A stretch of 64,000 bases of DNA, taken from positions 821,508,757 to 821,572,756 of the forward strand of contig CM062814.1 in the NCBI GenBank assembly GCA_031772625.1, read 5' to 3'. Positions 44,968 to 56,184 of this stretch are shown here, one piece after another; the stretch's first letter is position 1, and every line of letters starts with the position of its first letter. The notes under the pieces are model-generated. The model worked only from the letters and a program-made list of their open reading frames with translations. It was not told the DNA's origin and made no database searches. The position numbers and the translations under genes were made by a program. Origin of the DNA: Pinus tabuliformis. Its lineage: Eukaryota > Streptophyta > Pinopsida > Pinales > Pinaceae.

Positions 44968-45690
44968 ATGGTTTCCTCCCAAATCATAATCTTGGGATTT
45001 TTTTCTAAGAGTGTAAATCTTGAAATCCCCATGAGAGTAATTCATAAATTGTCAAATTTGAAGTTTAATGGTGAGGGTGAAACAACCATTCTTGAGAAAA
45101 CTCTTCAGTTTCTTAAATTTTGTGATTGTTATGAAGTTAATTGCGAAAATGTTGTTTGTAGATTATTCATCCTCTCTCTTGAAGTTTGTGTTTAACAATG
45201 GCGTCATACAATGCCATATGATTCCATTCACTCATTCAAGAAACTTTCCATGGAGCCTCATATAGCGTTTGACAGTTATAATTATTAGAATGCGTATAAG
45301 AATATTATTTGACTTAGAATGAAATCTGATGAATTGTTAGAATATTTTCTTGATCACTTTCTTCACTTTTGTTATGAATTTTCTAAGGAAGATGTGGATT
45401 GGGATTTTATGAATGAAAAGTTTCAGTATTTAGTTTGTATTTCTTTGGAACCATCTCAATCTGAATCATTTTTTATTCTCCCAACTTCTCTCGATCATGG
45501 GACACTTAAAATTTCAAAGGAGGAACCTACTCTCCCTTTTTTTCATTCTCCCCCTACTTTTCCTTTACTAGTAAAAGTAGTCTCATGTATTGATGTGAAA
45601 GTTGGAAAAATTGAAATTCAAATTGTTGATCGACTTGTCCCACCTCCATCTTTCCTTTTGTTGATGACACCAGATACCGCCAATATATAG
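44968..45690 (+). pseudogene. Ty3 gag relic between the H arms
   Basis: KFNGEGETTILEKTLQFLKF (about 45060) and VVCRLFILSLE match the start of a plant Ty3 retrotrans_gag domain. The open stretch 45319-45690 continues with LLEYFLDHFLHFCYEFSKED and NEKFQYLVCISLE. No knuckle or pol follows; the inverted arm begins instead. Broken and partial. Confidence 0.75.
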
Positions 45691-45699
45691 AGGGGCTCC

Positions 45700-46610
45700 T
45701 CGATGTGAAGTCCCAATTATACCTCACATTGATTGGAGTAGGAGCCCCATCCAGAGTGTCACTCGACCGCCATAACACAAAGGTTCACCTTAGTTTCAAC
45801 AAATAACATAAGAGATTATATATATAAGCCTTGAACATGCAAGTAAGTTGACATTGTGAAACATCGATTGCAATGTGTAAGGGGATACCTTCACAATGGG
45901 GGGAGGAAAAAGTTATCCTCTAGAAGGAATTAATAGGACTAGCCTAAGAGAGACACATGAGAAAATAAATATTCATCAATAAAATAGTTCACATAAGGAT
46001 TATGAAAGCGAATACAATACACATTCAACAAGATTAGTACCAAATCCACCGAAATAATTTAATTTCTCTAGTACATATGAACACAACATATAACATAAAC
46101 ATCCCAAGAATAGTCCTAAAACATTCACGATACATGCATGAAAATGTGTTGGCTCATTGAGATTAAATTATAAGGTGAATGATCCAAGTACATAGTTACA
46201 ATGGTGAGGCACTAGTTCTAGTAGTGGAACATTAAGCCACTTCTTTCTTCTCCAAAGAATAATTTTCTCTCCTATGCCAACTAGAGAAGCCAAGACTATC
46301 TCTCCAAAGCTTAAGCCTCCAAAAGTCCTTTCCTTGAGTTATGAGGTTGCTTTATAACAAGAGGAATGACCTTTCATATCCTCATTGCCTATGAACTATC
46401 CTCAAGACTCTTTTACTTCCACTATGTCCTTTGGACTTCTAAACAACTCTTGGACCTATAAATGACCTTTGGAATTCTTTATGTGACTTTTGGACTTATC
46501 GTAAAGACATTTTGTCCATATATGACTAAGTGACTTTTCATATTCCACATATGACTCTTGGACTTCCACATAATACATCATTACATTCCAAATGATGATG
46601 TGGCACAACA
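45700..46610 (-). repeat. Element H, inverted LTR-like arm
   Basis: The reverse complement aligns with 38165-38421 plus 44228-44870 without E. It includes CTTTTGGACTTAT- and CTCTTGGACTTCC-type repeats (46400-46570). The true LTR ends are not clear. Confidence 0.7.
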
Positions 46611-47174
46611 CATGGACAAATATTGATGATTATGATGACACTTGTACAAGTTACAACTTGATAATGATGATATGGAATTCATGATGAGGTGGCAATTCCA
46701 AGTTGTCTTCCTTGCTGCTTCATCTTGTGTTCTTGATGGTAGATCTAATTTATGATTAATCTTCATGAAAGATCCACTTTATTTCTTATCTTAATCCTCA
46801 AAAGGGTTTTGATCAATATTAGAATCCTTTGGATCATCATGCAATGTCTTCTTTCTATCTTGGTCCATGATCTGCTTCATGTCTCTATGGTAGCTCTCTT
46901 TTGTTCTTCTTCTCCACATGAGTTCCTTTATGATCTATTCTTGATATCTTCTCTTTAGAATCACCTTGTCATTCTTATAGGGTACCCCTACCAATGGAAA
47001 TAATTCACGACGAGGAAAGATAAACCTTAAAACATATATTTTGTCACTACCTAGCTCATGGAATGATCTGCTCATGATAGGCCTATGAGAGGGTCAAAAG
47101 AAGAAGGCTTGATTAGGAGGGAACAGTCAAAAGCATAAGTGGATTAGAAAGTCTCCACTATTTATTTTTACTGC
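46611..47174. other. Unassigned AT-rich stretch
   Basis: No coding domain or known repeat is seen. It may include the outer part of the H LTR. Confidence 0.3.
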
Positions 47175-47690
47175 ACATGCACTATGAAGAGGAGCTCTCC
47201 TTGGTCCAACGCAATGGGGGAAGCTAAAGGGACAAGGTGGAAAGCTTCATGCTTCAAGGTTGTGCCATGCGCTCCAAAGAGAAGAGAGGAAAGCTTAAAA
47301 GTGCAGTTTGACCAGTCAAGGGTGAGGGGAAGCATCCTTAAACCTTCCATACTATGCCATGTACTCAAAGGAAGGAACAAATGAAGGCTATAGTGCATGA
47401 GAGAATTAAGAAGGAGGGAAGGTGAAAGGTTCAACATTAAGGACTATGTTATGCGCTCAAGGGGAAAGGAGACTTATAGAAGAGCACAATTTGGCTAGTC
47501 AAAGGTAGGGAGGAGGCTTCCTTTAGCACTATGCACTATCCACTCTAGGGAATGAATTTAAGCAAAGCTTTGGTGCAAAGTTCATTAGGGAAGGGGGGAG
47601 GGTGAGGCTTCAACCTTTGGGAGTGTGCCATGCACTCAAAGGAAGAGGAGGCTTGAAATAAAGCACAATTTTCTTCAAGAAGGGGTCACT
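47175..47690. repeat. Tandem array, about 90 bp period, about five units
   Basis: The landmark TGTGCCATGCGCTC and variants (TATGCCATGTACTC, TGTTATGCGCTC, TATGCACTATCCACTC, TGTGCCATGCACTC) start at about 47261, 47352, 47447, 47530 and 47624. Alternate units are more alike, giving a higher-order period of about 180 bp. A partial unit precedes at 47175. Confidence 0.7.
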
Positions 47691-48220
47691 ATTGCCTTTT
47701 AATGTGATTTTCATTGTAGGCTAGTGAATTTTGACCCAACAGTGGGTGATTGACCATTTGAAGTGTGTTTTTTATTGAGGGAGGCCACAAGGATGAAGTC
47801 CCTTTGACTATGAGGGTTTTCATTGCACTGGGAGGATATAAGTGTCTTTGCATTGCATGATTTTCATCTGAAAAAGGGTGAAAGAGGTCCGGGATATCAT
47901 CTAGGAGTGATTTATGTTCCATGCAAATAAGATGTAACCAAAACTCAGCGTAGAGTCAATTTTGGCAAGAAGGGTGAAGTGACTATCCTTAGGAGCTTCA
48001 TAATGGACAACATATTTGGGGTAATCTTGAGAGGGCCTTATTGCACAAATATTTGGGAGTATGATTGCATCATTGAGGCCTTTGGATAGGTTTATCTCTA
48101 CATTTGATAAGAAGGCTAAAGGCTTCATAACTTGCACTGGGCTAAAGGACCAAGAACAGGTCTGAAATGGCTAAGTATGTGATTGATAGGGTAGAAAAGA
48201 AAATTGTATTCAAACATAAC
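47691..48220. other. Unassigned stretch before element F
   Basis: No recognised domain. The last five bases, ATAAC, are the target duplication of F. Confidence 0.4.
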
Positions 48221-49314
48221 TGTTGTGGGGAAAAATGCCTATGTAGGACAATCCTATCCACCTAAGGTGTGACAGTGCCTTAGCAACAAACAGATACAAC
48301 TATTCTGGTTTCTTCCTTTATGAAATGTGAAAGAGGGGAGATCGATAGACTTACCGTTATCTTCCGTTTGTCCCTCGATCTAGATCCTCTTCTCTTTGGG
48401 TGTTCACAGCTACTTGCCTCCTCGCTTGCTCAAGAGAACAGCTACTTGATTCCCACGAGATCACAAGAGAACAACTACCTGCGACAAGAGAACAGCTACT
48501 TGCGACAAGATAAGAACACAACACAAAGGCAGATATTCATATTCACAAATGATTCAGGATTAGAAGTAAATCAAATACACTAATGCAATCATACAAATAC
48601 ACCAGTATATAGGAGAAAACCAAGATAGCTTTATTGATTGATTACAAGGTTCAGGAAGAGATACAACCCAGAGGGCTCCAATCCAGCATCTCCTTCCTAG
48701 CAGAATGGAATTCCTTCTTCAGCTCCCTTCAAAGCATTAAGCACCCAATGGTTCCAGTCTCAAACCAACAGCAATTCTTTGCAATAACAAAATTCCAGCC
48801 CCCTAGATCTCATGGAGGAGAGATCTATATATAGTTATTTTGGAGAGAGGATGAGTCAGCTTGAGATCTGACTAGTGTCCTCTCCCTCTCTCAGTTCTTG
48901 AGTCCACTTGGAGGTTCTTGCTTCCACTTGGAGATTTGGAACCTCTTACTCATCACCAGTCGAATTCCCTGAGGCAAGTGTCATTTTGGAAGCTTCCTGA
49001 GCATTGACCCATTGAGGAATGAGCCTGCCACTTGTCCAAACTCACTCAGCGCAGGTAGCTAGTGTTGGAGTTGACATTCAACGCAGGTAGCCAGTGTAGC
49101 AGTTGACATTCAGCGCAGATGCTCAGTGGAGCAGTTGACATGATCCTGAATTGACTTGTTTTTAAGTGGTTTCAGGTGGAGAACTTCTGTGAATTTCTGT
49201 GGTTAGTTAGCCTTGTTCCTCTAGGGGTAGGAACAACATGTTTAGGGACTTTGGATCCCTTAGATTATGGACATTTCATGCTCAATGTTGTAAGGCACAA
49301 AAATGTCTATAACA
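48221..49314 (-). repeat. 3' LTR of element F
   Basis: TGTTGTGGGG to CTATAACA on the plus strand. It includes three tandem units of about 32 bp built on TTGACATTCAACGCAGGTAG (about 49046-49142). On the minus strand TTTAGGGGGCAAC just inside is the likely polypurine tract. Confidence 0.95.
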
Positions 49315-50469
49315 GTTGCCCCCTAAAGTATGAGGCTGTTTATCGGGTGAAATGCTTTATCCAGGAGGGTCCGAAGTTCATCCATTTGTTGGGAGGAGAC
49401 TTGTAATAAGATACAATACAATACATTATGATTCATATTGCTTTCATGATCTAGATGAGGCGGGCATTCCCATTCTCAGCTTTATAAATTCATTTTTGTA
49501 CATAGAACAGACGATCGTCTGATGGTAGACTAATAATTTTGGCGAAATTATCATCCTTTGAGTAGGATGATCATCTGCTGCAATGATGTACATGTCAAAT
49601 GTCTTTATTTTTCCTAAATATATATCGCAGTCCGGATGGATGAAACTAGATCCGGGGTCTTCAAACTCGTTCGATCTTCACTCTAAGTACAAGTCGATCC
49701 ATGTGAGAATTGCGCTGAAGTCGAACATGGAAAGACATCGCTTGATTACCGGTCAATGATGTAAACCGTTAACAAGCGCGAGAGGAATCACCGATAATGA
49801 TAATGACCCTCAAGGTACTGTAGTACAATTCACGTGGTGTGAATAAAGGACTTGGCGTCGAACACCACGCAAAATCTTTTGGTCGAAGGTCATTGATGTA
49901 TACCTGTCGCCGGAAGTGAGAAACTTGCCATTGAGGCATGCAAGCTTCAAAGTACTGAAGGGGTTGTTCCTAGATCAACTTCTTGGATAATGAGTTGATG
50001 TCGACAAGAAGCGATCCGTCAAAGGAGGGCCTTGATGAATCCCACATCAGTGACACGGAACGGAGCTAATGATTTTAATGGAGGTGAAAACGATCTGTGA
50101 CATATGATTCAGGGTGGTGGTCATGAATGGATGAAGGATAATGTATGGCAGTGGATGGGACCCAGTTGACTCTTTCTGAACGACTTCTCTTGAACATATG
50201 GCAACACTGATGCGATGGATCGGTAGCATTACCCCAAATATGGATGGTATGGCGAGACCATGGTGATGTGACCGGTGAATGAGACAACCCAACCCGATTG
50301 TGGTACGAAGGAAAAGTGTCATGTTCAAGAGCGACCTGCTACCATCAAAGTTTTCTCGATTTTCTCCCAATTTTTCCCCAGTCATTGCTGACCAGTACCT
50401 CTTTATTTTTGTCAAGCTTGAGGAGGATAACATATGCTTGTTCTATAACCTGCCCTTCGGGCAAGCCCA
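49315..50469 (-). other. 3' non-coding region of F, part 1
   Basis: No recognised coding domain. By position after the protease it is the long 3' untranslated region typical of Tat-lineage elements. Confidence 0.5.
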
Positions 50470-51570
50470 TCGCTATGTTTTAACGAGTCTAGCGATAGTG
50501 AAACTCGTTCTCGTCTAAAGACAAGTTTGTCGCTATTTAGTGGTTTAACGAGTCTAACGACAAGGATATCTCGGTCCTTTTCATTTTTAGAGAGTCTAAA
50601 AAGGTACGTAAAGTTAACTCCAAAAGTCCTTTTTCGTCATCTAATCCCTTAAGTCCGAAAAAGTATAAAACAATACAGAAGGGATGAGTTTTCGATAGTT
50701 TTAACGAGCCGAACAAAACAAGCGCTCGATCTTTTTGTGCAATAATCCCTCAGGTCCAAAAAGATTAAAATCTAGAGGAGGGATAGCACTTCCGGTCGCT
50801 TTAACGAGCTGGAAGGCCAAAACTCGGCAATCTTTTCATATTTTACGAGTCAGTTGAAAAGAGCTTAAAGAAGACTCGTCTTCTGAGGAATGAGTGATGA
50901 ACAGGGTTAGCAGCTGATTCCAGGCACAGGTTGGAATTTTCCAATCACGGCAGTGTCACAAGGATGGCTAGGTGAAATCACTCTTCGCAGCTGTTCCTCA
51001 AAATGGGTAAACAATCATATGGAGGTAAACGATCGGCCAAATGAAAAGTGGAGGTGACGGTGCAAACACGACCAAGGCTTTTATGGTGGATCAGGTTACG
51101 TACACAATGGTTATTTTACCGGTAATGGGTTCATTTTTTAAAGAGCTTGAATGCGCCAAAACACTGCTCAAGCTTATGTTTATTTTTTAACGAGCATGAA
51201 TTCCACGTTAAAACTGCTCGGATCTTGCGTTTATTTTTTAACGAGCATGAACTTTATGCTAAAACTGCTCGTTTATACCAGTCATATGATAAGAGTGTCT
51301 CATTGGAGATGCTATTTTTTATGGAGCTTCATCTCACGTAAGCTTTGCCCCGGATCCTTTCTTTATGCAAGTTCGGAAACGACTAATCCTACGAGTTTAA
51401 AGGGTTAAAGGTCCTAAAAATTTAAAAAATAAATAGTTTCCCCTTGCTTGCACTCCAAAAGGTTTGCATGCCCCCAGGTATAAAACTAGAATTTCAAGGT
51501 TACCTCTACTTCTCTTCCGCCAAAACATTTGTTTTAACGAGAGAGGCTTACCTCTTTCAGGTTACCCAAA
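50470..51570. repeat. Degenerate TTTTAACGAGC-type repeat array in F
   Basis: TTTTAACGAG or close forms occur near 50478, 50543, 50698, 50809, 51183, 51234 and 51530. Variants (TTTTAAAGAGC, TTTTACGAGT, TTTTTAGAGAGTC) lie between. Many are followed 20-35 bp later by GCTCG or ACTCG, the complement of CGAGC/CGAGT. The tightest units (51131, 51181, 51232) have a period of about 50-51 bp. Confidence 0.75.
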
Positions 51571-51815
51571 GATTGTTTCGTTCGCGGCTACGAATAAAAC
51601 ACTTCTTCGGCGATGTCTACCAACGGTGAGCGACGACGACTGCCGACTCACATAACTTTGACAAAAGAATCTTATTCTAGAACAACCCCTCTTCCTCTAC
51701 GGACGGGGTACGGACTAGTTATATTCTCCCGCGGAAACCTACCCTATACCCAAAGTTTCCCTGCCGAAGCAGGCCAGGACGCATGCCCCCTGGGTTCCAG
51801 TCATATCTTCCCGGA

Positions 51816-52310
51816 TTACTCGCGCTCATCAGGAGGACGGACCGTAGGTTGAGACACTTCTTGCGTGAATAGACCATTTAGGGATGGTTCATGACTACTT
51901 GCGATGCGTGATCTGGGGAATGAAAGTTGGTCCACGAGCTTGACCATTCTTCCTTCATGTGGAAAACACATTACTCTAAAGAGTGATGAGACGATGGCTC
52001 CTATGCAATATATGTAGTCTCGTCCAAGGAGTAGGTTATAATCCAAGGGTCCTTGAATGACCATCACGTTCATTTGAACGGTCTTCCCTTTCAATGTTAT
52101 GGGCACATTGGGGAGGATCCCTAAAGGTCGACTGGTTCCCTTATCAAAGCCTGATAGATTTCTCATTTCAGGCAAAAGCGCAGGCGAACCAAGCGCTTTC
52201 CAAGCAATAGAGGAAAGGATACTCACAGATGCCCCTTCATCAATAAATGTACCAGCCATTACCATTCTGTATATTTGGACAATGATTATGAATGGTATGC
52301 TAGCTGGCAA
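51816..52310 (-). pseudogene. Aspartic protease region of element F
   Basis: 165 open codons on the minus strand. GTFIDEGASVSILSSIAWKA holds the active-site region in the D-E-G form common in Tat-like elements. LPNVPITLKGKTVQMNVMVI and PLDYNLLLGRDYI are the flap and C-terminal strands. No RT follows. Confidence 0.85.
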
Positions 52311-52331
52311 GCGGGGTCTGCCTAGTTGGTT

Positions 52332-53024
52332 TCAGTCGAAGGACACAACCAGGTTGCTTGGTGGTGGGACCGAGTATACGGCCGGATAACGCTCTGATGA
52401 ACTTCCTTCCTGCGATAAAGGAATGGTGGCATTTCCCCCTTGATCATCAGAGTCAGTGCTGATGAAGAGAATCTGGATGGTGTCGTCTTTACTCTCCTCT
52501 GTGATGGTGTCATTCGAAGATAGATCCTCTGAAGGCAAAACCGGGTCAACTGCCGTTTCAACCTTTAGACTTTCGTTAGGTATGGATTCAGACGGTTCAT
52601 CTTCAATGACAGGTGCTTCGGCTGACCACCTAGGCGGGTCAGCCGGGTTCTCAACTAGTGAGGGACTTGGCAGGAGTCTTTGATATCCAGGAGGGAGATG
52701 CGCTCGTAAAATCGGGCGATCTTCCAGAACTCTTTTTGCCTCGTCTAAGAAGGGACAACAGTGGATGGCGTGATCGCCTTCACACAGTCTGCAGGGAAAT
52801 TTAGCTTTCCCGCTCTGTCCTGGGGCTTCACTCCTACTAGTTGACGGTGAGCAGTCGACATGGCTATCAGAGGTCGATGCTACCGAATTGTGCAAACAGG
52901 GGGACCAGTCCCTTAGTATCCGGGGGATACAGGGACAATCTCTATGGAAGTGGTCTCCCTTGCATATGACGCATGGCGATTTAGGCCTTACGAGTACTGT
53001 GTGTGGATTTTTGTTAGATGACAC
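52332..53024 (-). pseudogene. Gag-like region of element F with two knuckle variants
   Basis: 231 open codons on the minus strand. Two tandem C-2-C-3-H-4-C knuckles, CVICKGDHFHRDC (about 52935-52973) and CRLCEGDHAIHCC (about 52757-52795), each have one residue less than the usual spacing. A serine/acidic tail leads to the protease. No capsid domain is recognisable. Confidence 0.75.
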
Positions 53025-53164
53025 TTGTTTGCCCCCAGTCGCCTTAGGATCCTTCTCCTTCTTTTCTTTCTTCTTCTTCTCCTTCTTCTCCTTAGGAACC
53101 CGGTTTTTTTTCGACCAGTTCCGTCAAGAGAAGGGGAAGGAGGGGAGGAAGATGAAGTGGAAGG

Positions 53165-53377
53165 CTAGGAGGCAACTCTTGTCTGATCTAACTGTTGACT
53201 CGACTGTTCAGGAATGGTGGTATTCTGAACGACATTGGTTGAAAAGAGCCAGACTGGTAGGCCAATTGTCAGTCCTGGAAGCGACAATGTGGCCATGTGG
53301 GGCGCACCAACATCTCCCCAAGAGGAGAAGGGACTAGGATTTCCACCAAGAGGAATTCCTTGGTTGGTGTGCTCCAT
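53165..53377 (-). pseudogene. Possible gag start of element F
   Basis: An open stretch beginning MEHTNQGIPLGGNPSPFSSW on the minus strand. A lysine-rich stretch (polypyrimidine on the plus strand, 53056-53095) links it to the knuckle region. Its role as the gag N-terminus is inferred from position. Confidence 0.5.
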
Positions 53378-53459
53378 CTTTTCAACCTAAAGATCAACGC
53401 GGGAATAAAGGGTGATTGTTCCGTTTAAAATAAATTGTTAACGACGCTTTAGACACAAC

Positions 53460-53600
53460 TTGCTTTTTCACTTTTAAAGAGTCGAGAAAAAGCTAAAGAT
53501 GACTCTAATCTCCTTCGATGTTTTAACGAGCCCGAAGTGACAAATGCTCGGATGGACTTTTTCTGTTATAGAGTCTGAAAAAGGCCAAAAGAAACTGCTC
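53460..53600. repeat. Second cluster of TTTTAACGAGC-type repeats in F
   Basis: TTTTAAAGAGTCGAGAAAAAGC, TTTTAACGAGCCCGAAG...GCTCGG and TTATAGAGTCTGAAAAAGGC, the same kind of unit as at 50470-51570, on the other side of gag-protease. Confidence 0.65.
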
Positions 53601-55070
53601 TGGAGATCTAGGCAGAGGGTGTGCCAAACTTCTTGCAAAACCGCAGAATACTTTTTAAGGTACGGGCGGTCGATCTTCGTGAATGCTGTGTTCACTGCAT
53701 TGCGATCAGTAGGGCGGCCGACACGGCTTCCTAAGGATAAAGGATATATGCCTATAGGGGTCTCCCAATATATACGCGACGTTACGTGGGAGCACAATCC
53801 GTGCTAGCACTATCGTCCCTCAGGAGGAATCACCCACCTTCCACGAGATCGACAGTCACTAGGCTTAACGACGCCGGAACACGTCTCTAGCCTAGACCTC
53901 TATGTTGTGCGTTATGTTGCAAAGCGTTGTTAGGTTCATTCAGTTTATTTTAAGTTGATCTTTTTAAATTTTGTCTTTCAGGATCACCACGAGATGTATG
54001 GTACAATTCCTAAATGCAGTCTAAGATGATAAGCAAGCTTTATTATCTTTTCAACTTTGAAAATCCTAGCTACTAAGGGAAAAGAAAGACACTATCTTTT
54101 CTCAAAGAGCAATCAGCACACTCTAATGCACTCTTCCCTAAATCAATCATGCAAACTTATCAAAATGCAAATGCACAATGCAGGTGTTTGTTTTCCGCTT
54201 TCTTAGTATTAATGCCTACAAAGAAAGCTTTTTGTACAACTTTGAATTTGCTTTTAAATGACAGATACAAACAAGTTTACTTTTTCGAAAACAACAAGGG
54301 TAGAAGAGATTACAATCACTCTACGACTTTCAAAATGAATACTTGTTTCGACACTTAAAATAGACAAACTCAAACCAATAAGCAAAAGAAAATGATAATC
54401 AACTGCGAACAGCCAATGAACTCTCTCCTAATATCACAGTCAATCAGATCTGAATCAAGGGCTACAGGATGATTATTTCACTCATGCAAAGGAAAACTGT
54501 GAATGACGTAAAAACACATAAAAACACTCACATTCATTTTGTACAAAAGGAGGCGGAATCTAAGCAAAGAAAAGGAGTTATTAGACTGGTACCTATGCTG
54601 GTTAAAGGCTGCAAAAAACAGAGATCAAAACATGGCAACAGACAGCAGAGAACCCCAGTTGCACAAGGCTAAACTGGTTCAGCGCAAGTCCAACACTGTG
54701 GGTTTGACATTCAACGCAGGTAGCCTTCACGGGACCTGCGTTGAAATGCAAACTGCCTTCACAGTGTCTGCGCTGAAGGAGAGACTCTCGTTTCCCTTGG
54801 GTTCTGAGTCATAAAATGCTCAAAAATCAACTGTTTCAGGCCAAATCAGAAACACAAGCAAGGTATAATCAAAGGGATGCTTTGAGAGGGTACTAAAGAC
54901 TATCACAAAGGATCATCAAGTCATTTGTGAGTCCATCGTTCAGATCATAGACAAAATCCAGTGAAGGATCAAGGCAGCAACAGTCTACTTTGCAGAAGCA
55001 GTTCGATTGTTGCTGTTGAGTCTATGAAGCAAACAATGATGTAAACACAAATAAAATGACTAAGGAAATT
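53601..55070 (-). other. 5' leader of element F
   Basis: No coding domain is seen. It contains the nested hairpin at 54678-54777. Confidence 0.6.
54678..54777. ncRNA. Nested three-stem hairpin in F's leader
   Basis: Three co-linear stems. Outer: TTCAGCGCA 54678-54686 with TGCGCTGAA 54769-54777. Middle: ACACTGTG 54693-54700 with CACAGTGT 54760-54767. Inner: TTCAACGCAGGT 54710-54721 with ACCTGCGTTGAA 54734-54745, 12-base loop. All are perfect. The inner and outer arms carry the same motif as the LTR repeats. A function in the RNA (packaging, dimer formation or translation) is a guess. Confidence 0.7.
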
Positions 55071-55090
55071 CCCTAGCGGAGTCGCCAATT
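55071..55090 (-). promoter_or_regulatory. Primer-binding site of element F (tRNA-Arg-like)
   Basis: On the minus strand TTGGCGACTCCGCTAGGGAA directly follows the 5' LTR. The type is known from Tat/Ogre elements. Confidence 0.85.
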
Positions 55091-56184
55091 TGTTGTGGGG
55101 AAAAATGCCTATGCAGGACGATCCTATCCACCTAAGGTGTGACAGTGCCTTAGCAACAAACAGATACAGCTATTCTGGTTTCTTCCTTTATGAAATGTGA
55201 AAGAGGGGAGATCGATAGACTTACCGTTATCTTCCGTTTGTACCTCGATCTAGATCCTCTTCTCTTTGGGTGTTCACAACTACTTGCCTCCTCGCTTGCT
55301 CAAGAGAACAGCTACTTGATTCCCACGAGATCATAAGAGAACAACTACCTGTGACAAGAGAACAGCTACTTGCGACAAGAGAAGAACACAACACAAAGGC
55401 AGATATTCATATTCACAAATGATTCAGGATTAGAAGTAAATCAAATACACTAATGCAATCATACAAATACACCAGTATATAGGAGAAAACCAAGATAGCT
55501 TTATTGATTGATAACAAGGTTCAGGAAGAGATACAACCCAGAGGGCTCCAATCCAGCATCTCCTTCCCAGCAGAATGGAATTCCTTCTTCAGCTCCCTTC
55601 AAAGCATTAAGCACCCAATGATTCCAGTCTCAAACCAACAACAATTCTTTGCAATAACAAAATTCCAGCCCCCTAGATCTCATGGAGGAGAGATCTATAT
55701 ATATTTATTTTGGAGAGAGGATGAGTCAGCTTGAGATCTGACTAGTGTCCTCTCCCTCTCTCAGTTCTTGAGTCCACTTGGAGGTTCTTGCTTCCACTTG
55801 GAGATTTGGAACCTCTTACTCATCACCAGTCGAATTCCCTGAGGCAAGTGTCATTTTGGAAGCTTCCTGAGCATTGACCCATTGAGGAATGAGCCTGCCA
55901 CTTGTCCAAACTCGCTCAGCGCAGGTAGCTAGTGTTGGAGTTGACATTCAACGCAGGTAGCCAGTGTAGCAGTTGACATTCAGCGCAGATGCTCAGTGGA
56001 GCAGTTGACATGATCCTGAATTGACTTGTTTTTGAGTGGTTTCAGGTGGAGAACTTCTGTGAATTGTTGTGGTTAGTTAGCCTTGTTCCTCTAGGGGTAG
56101 GAACAACATGTTTAGGGACTTTGGATCCCTTAGATTATGGACATTTCATGCTCAATGCTGTAAGGCACAAAAATTTCTATAACA
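55091..56184 (-). repeat. 5' LTR of element F
   Basis: 1094 bp, about 98.3% identical to 48221-49314 by eye. It drives minus-strand transcription. Confidence 0.95.

Larger units (their letters stand above)
48221..56184 (-). mobile_element. Element F: young non-autonomous Ty3 (Tat/Ogre-like) with gag-protease only
   Basis: Both LTRs are exactly 1094 bp with about 19 differences by eye (about 1.7%), and ATAAC flanks both ends. The minus-strand primer site TTGGCGACTCCGCTAGGGAA is the tRNA-Arg-like type used by Tat/Ogre elements. The 5.8 kb middle shows gag-like and protease remains, but no RT, RNase H or integrase motif on either strand. The element seems to lack most of pol and would depend on a relative, like the TR-GAG elements known in plants. 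It is the youngest datable insertion in the window. Confidence 0.88.

Noticed and set aside
50470-51570. CRISPR-like spaced repeats
   Set aside because: Units are degenerate, spacing varies, spacers are not unique and the setting is a plant retroelement.
52888-53337. 149-codon plus-strand open frame with a phenylalanine/serine run
   Set aside because: It is the opposite strand of F's gag-like region; the run is the complement of the lysine-rich linker.
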